Assembly (NCBI GenBank): GCA_041581635.1
Contig: JBFICW010000042.1
Coordinates: 1-16,071 of the forward strand
From: Porticoccus sp041581635
GTDB lineage: Bacteria; Pseudomonadota; Gammaproteobacteria; Pseudomonadales; Porticoccaceae
DNA: 16,071 bases
Reading direction: 5' to 3'
Within the stretch, counting starts at the first letter, position 1; every line of letters begins with the position of its first letter. Below, in pieces: positions 15,477 through 16,071 of this stretch. The position numbers and the translations under genes are program-made. Under the pieces are notes generated by a model that saw only the letters and a program-made list of their open reading frames with translations, was not told where the DNA came from and searched no databases.

Positions 15477-15502
15477 GTGCACGAGGGGGCACCCCCATGC
15501 AC
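15477..15502. repeat. GC-rich inverted repeat downstream of the dsbA-like gene
   Basis: GTGCA (15477-15481) and TGCAC (15498-15502) form an outer stem. Inside it GGGG (15485-15488) pairs with CCCC (15492-15495 or 15493-15496) around a short loop. It begins 20 bases after the dsbA-like stop codon. No T-run follows on either strand, so it is not a typical intrinsic terminator; it may stabilise the mRNA 3' end or slow polymerase. Confidence 0.5.
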
Positions 15503-15522
15503 CAACTCTTTACCGCATCGCT

Positions 15523-16071
15523 TTATTGCTGGCTCGCGGTGCGTTCTTTATCAATCAAATAATCTGCCACTTTTAGCATACGGTCATTACCGCCAGCTGT
15601 ACGACCAGAAACCCGGTACTTTCCATTAATAATCATTTCTGGAGTACCTTGGGTTCTATACCGCGCCTGTTTATTCTTGGCAACATTCACTGCCATTTCT
15701 ATACCCTTGGAATTAAACACTTTGGTAAAGCGTTCTAAAGAGACACCATTGTCAACAAACACCTTGGCAATCTCTTCCTCTGTTTGCAGCTTTTCCTTTT
15801 TAAGGTTCATTGCCTCAAAAATAGCCGCATGTAACTTTTCGAGAACCTTAAGCGCTTTAGCGGTGTAATACGCGCGTGCATACACATCCCAATTCGGCTC
15901 AAACAAAACGGGCACTCGCTCAAAAGTGACATACTTTGGCTTGTGCGCAAGCCATTTTTCAAGTGTGGGTTCGAAGTGATAACACCACGGGCAACCGTAG
16001 CTAAAAAATTCGATGACGTGAACCTCTTTCCCTGAAGACGCTTTTGAATTTTTAATCAGTTTGTAATCGAC
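15523..16071 (-). CDS. dsbA: DsbA-like thiol:disulfide oxidoreductase, partial (CPWC)
   Basis: The frame is open to the window edge, so the N-terminus and any signal peptide are missing; 182 residues are visible. The match to Pseudomonas DsbA runs from HVIEFFSYGCPWCYHFEP through the helical insert to the C-terminus. The active site is C27-P-W-C30 (visible numbering), and the cis-proline loop is GTPEMIINGKYRVSG, followed by MLKVADYLIDKER. DsbA introduces disulfides into periplasmic proteins and is reoxidised by DsbB. The dipeptide is PW instead of the PH of standard DsbA; since these residues set redox potential, its oxidising strength may differ. An internal GTG (15915-15913) is not the true start, because the catalytic site lies upstream of it. 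It might be DsbA proper or a specialised paralogue such as a DsbL-type protein. A GC-rich hairpin follows the stop. Confidence 0.9.
   Translation of the reverse strand, partial: VDYKLIKNSKASSGKEVHVIEFFSYGCPWCYHFEPTLEKWLAHKPKYVTFERVPVLFEPNWDVYARAYYTAKALKVLEKLHAAIFEAMNLKKEKLQTEEEIAKVFVDNGVSLERFTKVFNSKGIEMAVNVAKNKQARYRTQGTPEMIINGKYRVSGRTAGGNDRMLKVADYLIDKERTASQQ

Noticed and set aside
15523..15915. Reading the dsbA-like gene as a 130-residue protein starting at an internal GTG
   Set aside because: The frame stays open to the window edge and the catalytic CPWC lies upstream of that GTG, so the short form would be inactive; the gene is partial because the window ends.

Overview
The window looks like a chromosomal segment of a free-living gammaproteobacterium, probably marine or aquatic and related to Pseudomonas or Cellvibrionales. 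The main evidence is gene order: a convergent ppk/ppx pair followed by trxA and rho, an arrangement I know from Pseudomonas. Protein similarity to Pseudomonas and E. coli family members agrees, and base composition is moderate by eye. The assignment rests on recall of these families, not on a search. I saw no tRNA, rRNA, insertion sequence, prophage or CRISPR array. No gene-free stretch exceeds 300 bases; the longest, between trxA and rho, is about 210 bases.

Layout. (1) 1-483, minus: TVP38/DedA-type membrane protein, 3' end outside the window. (2) 657-2774, plus: polyphosphate kinase ppk, with a possible Pho box upstream. (3) 2771-4282, minus: exopolyphosphatase ppx, whose stop codon overlaps that of ppk. 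(4) 4432-4758, plus: thioredoxin trxA. (5) 4970-6229, plus: termination factor rho, with its own likely promoter and a C-rich, G-poor leader. (6) A bidirectional terminator at 6245-6274, shared with pdxH (6322-6957, minus). (7) 7133-12978, plus: a three-gene module of TonB-dependent receptor, periplasmic substrate-binding-like protein and a BarA/GacS-like hybrid histidine kinase. (8) 13036-15350, minus: serC-serA serine biosynthesis operon, with serC of the less common type. (9) 15523-16071, minus: DsbA-like thiol oxidoreductase with a CPWC active site, 5' end outside the window.

How the genes fit together. ppk makes polyphosphate and ppx degrades it; they are transcribed towards each other and could be differently regulated. 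trxA and rho are housekeeping genes. The rho leader has features expected of Rho-dependent autoregulation. serC and serA encode consecutive steps from 3-phosphoglycerate to phosphoserine. The most interesting region is 7133-12978. An outer-membrane receptor, a periplasmic binding protein without any ABC permease or ATPase, and a membrane hybrid kinase whose gene overlaps that of the binding protein suggest an envelope-spanning ligand-sensing pathway. No response regulator with an output domain is encoded nearby. The ligand and output are unknown, and the functional link between the three proteins is inferred from gene order.
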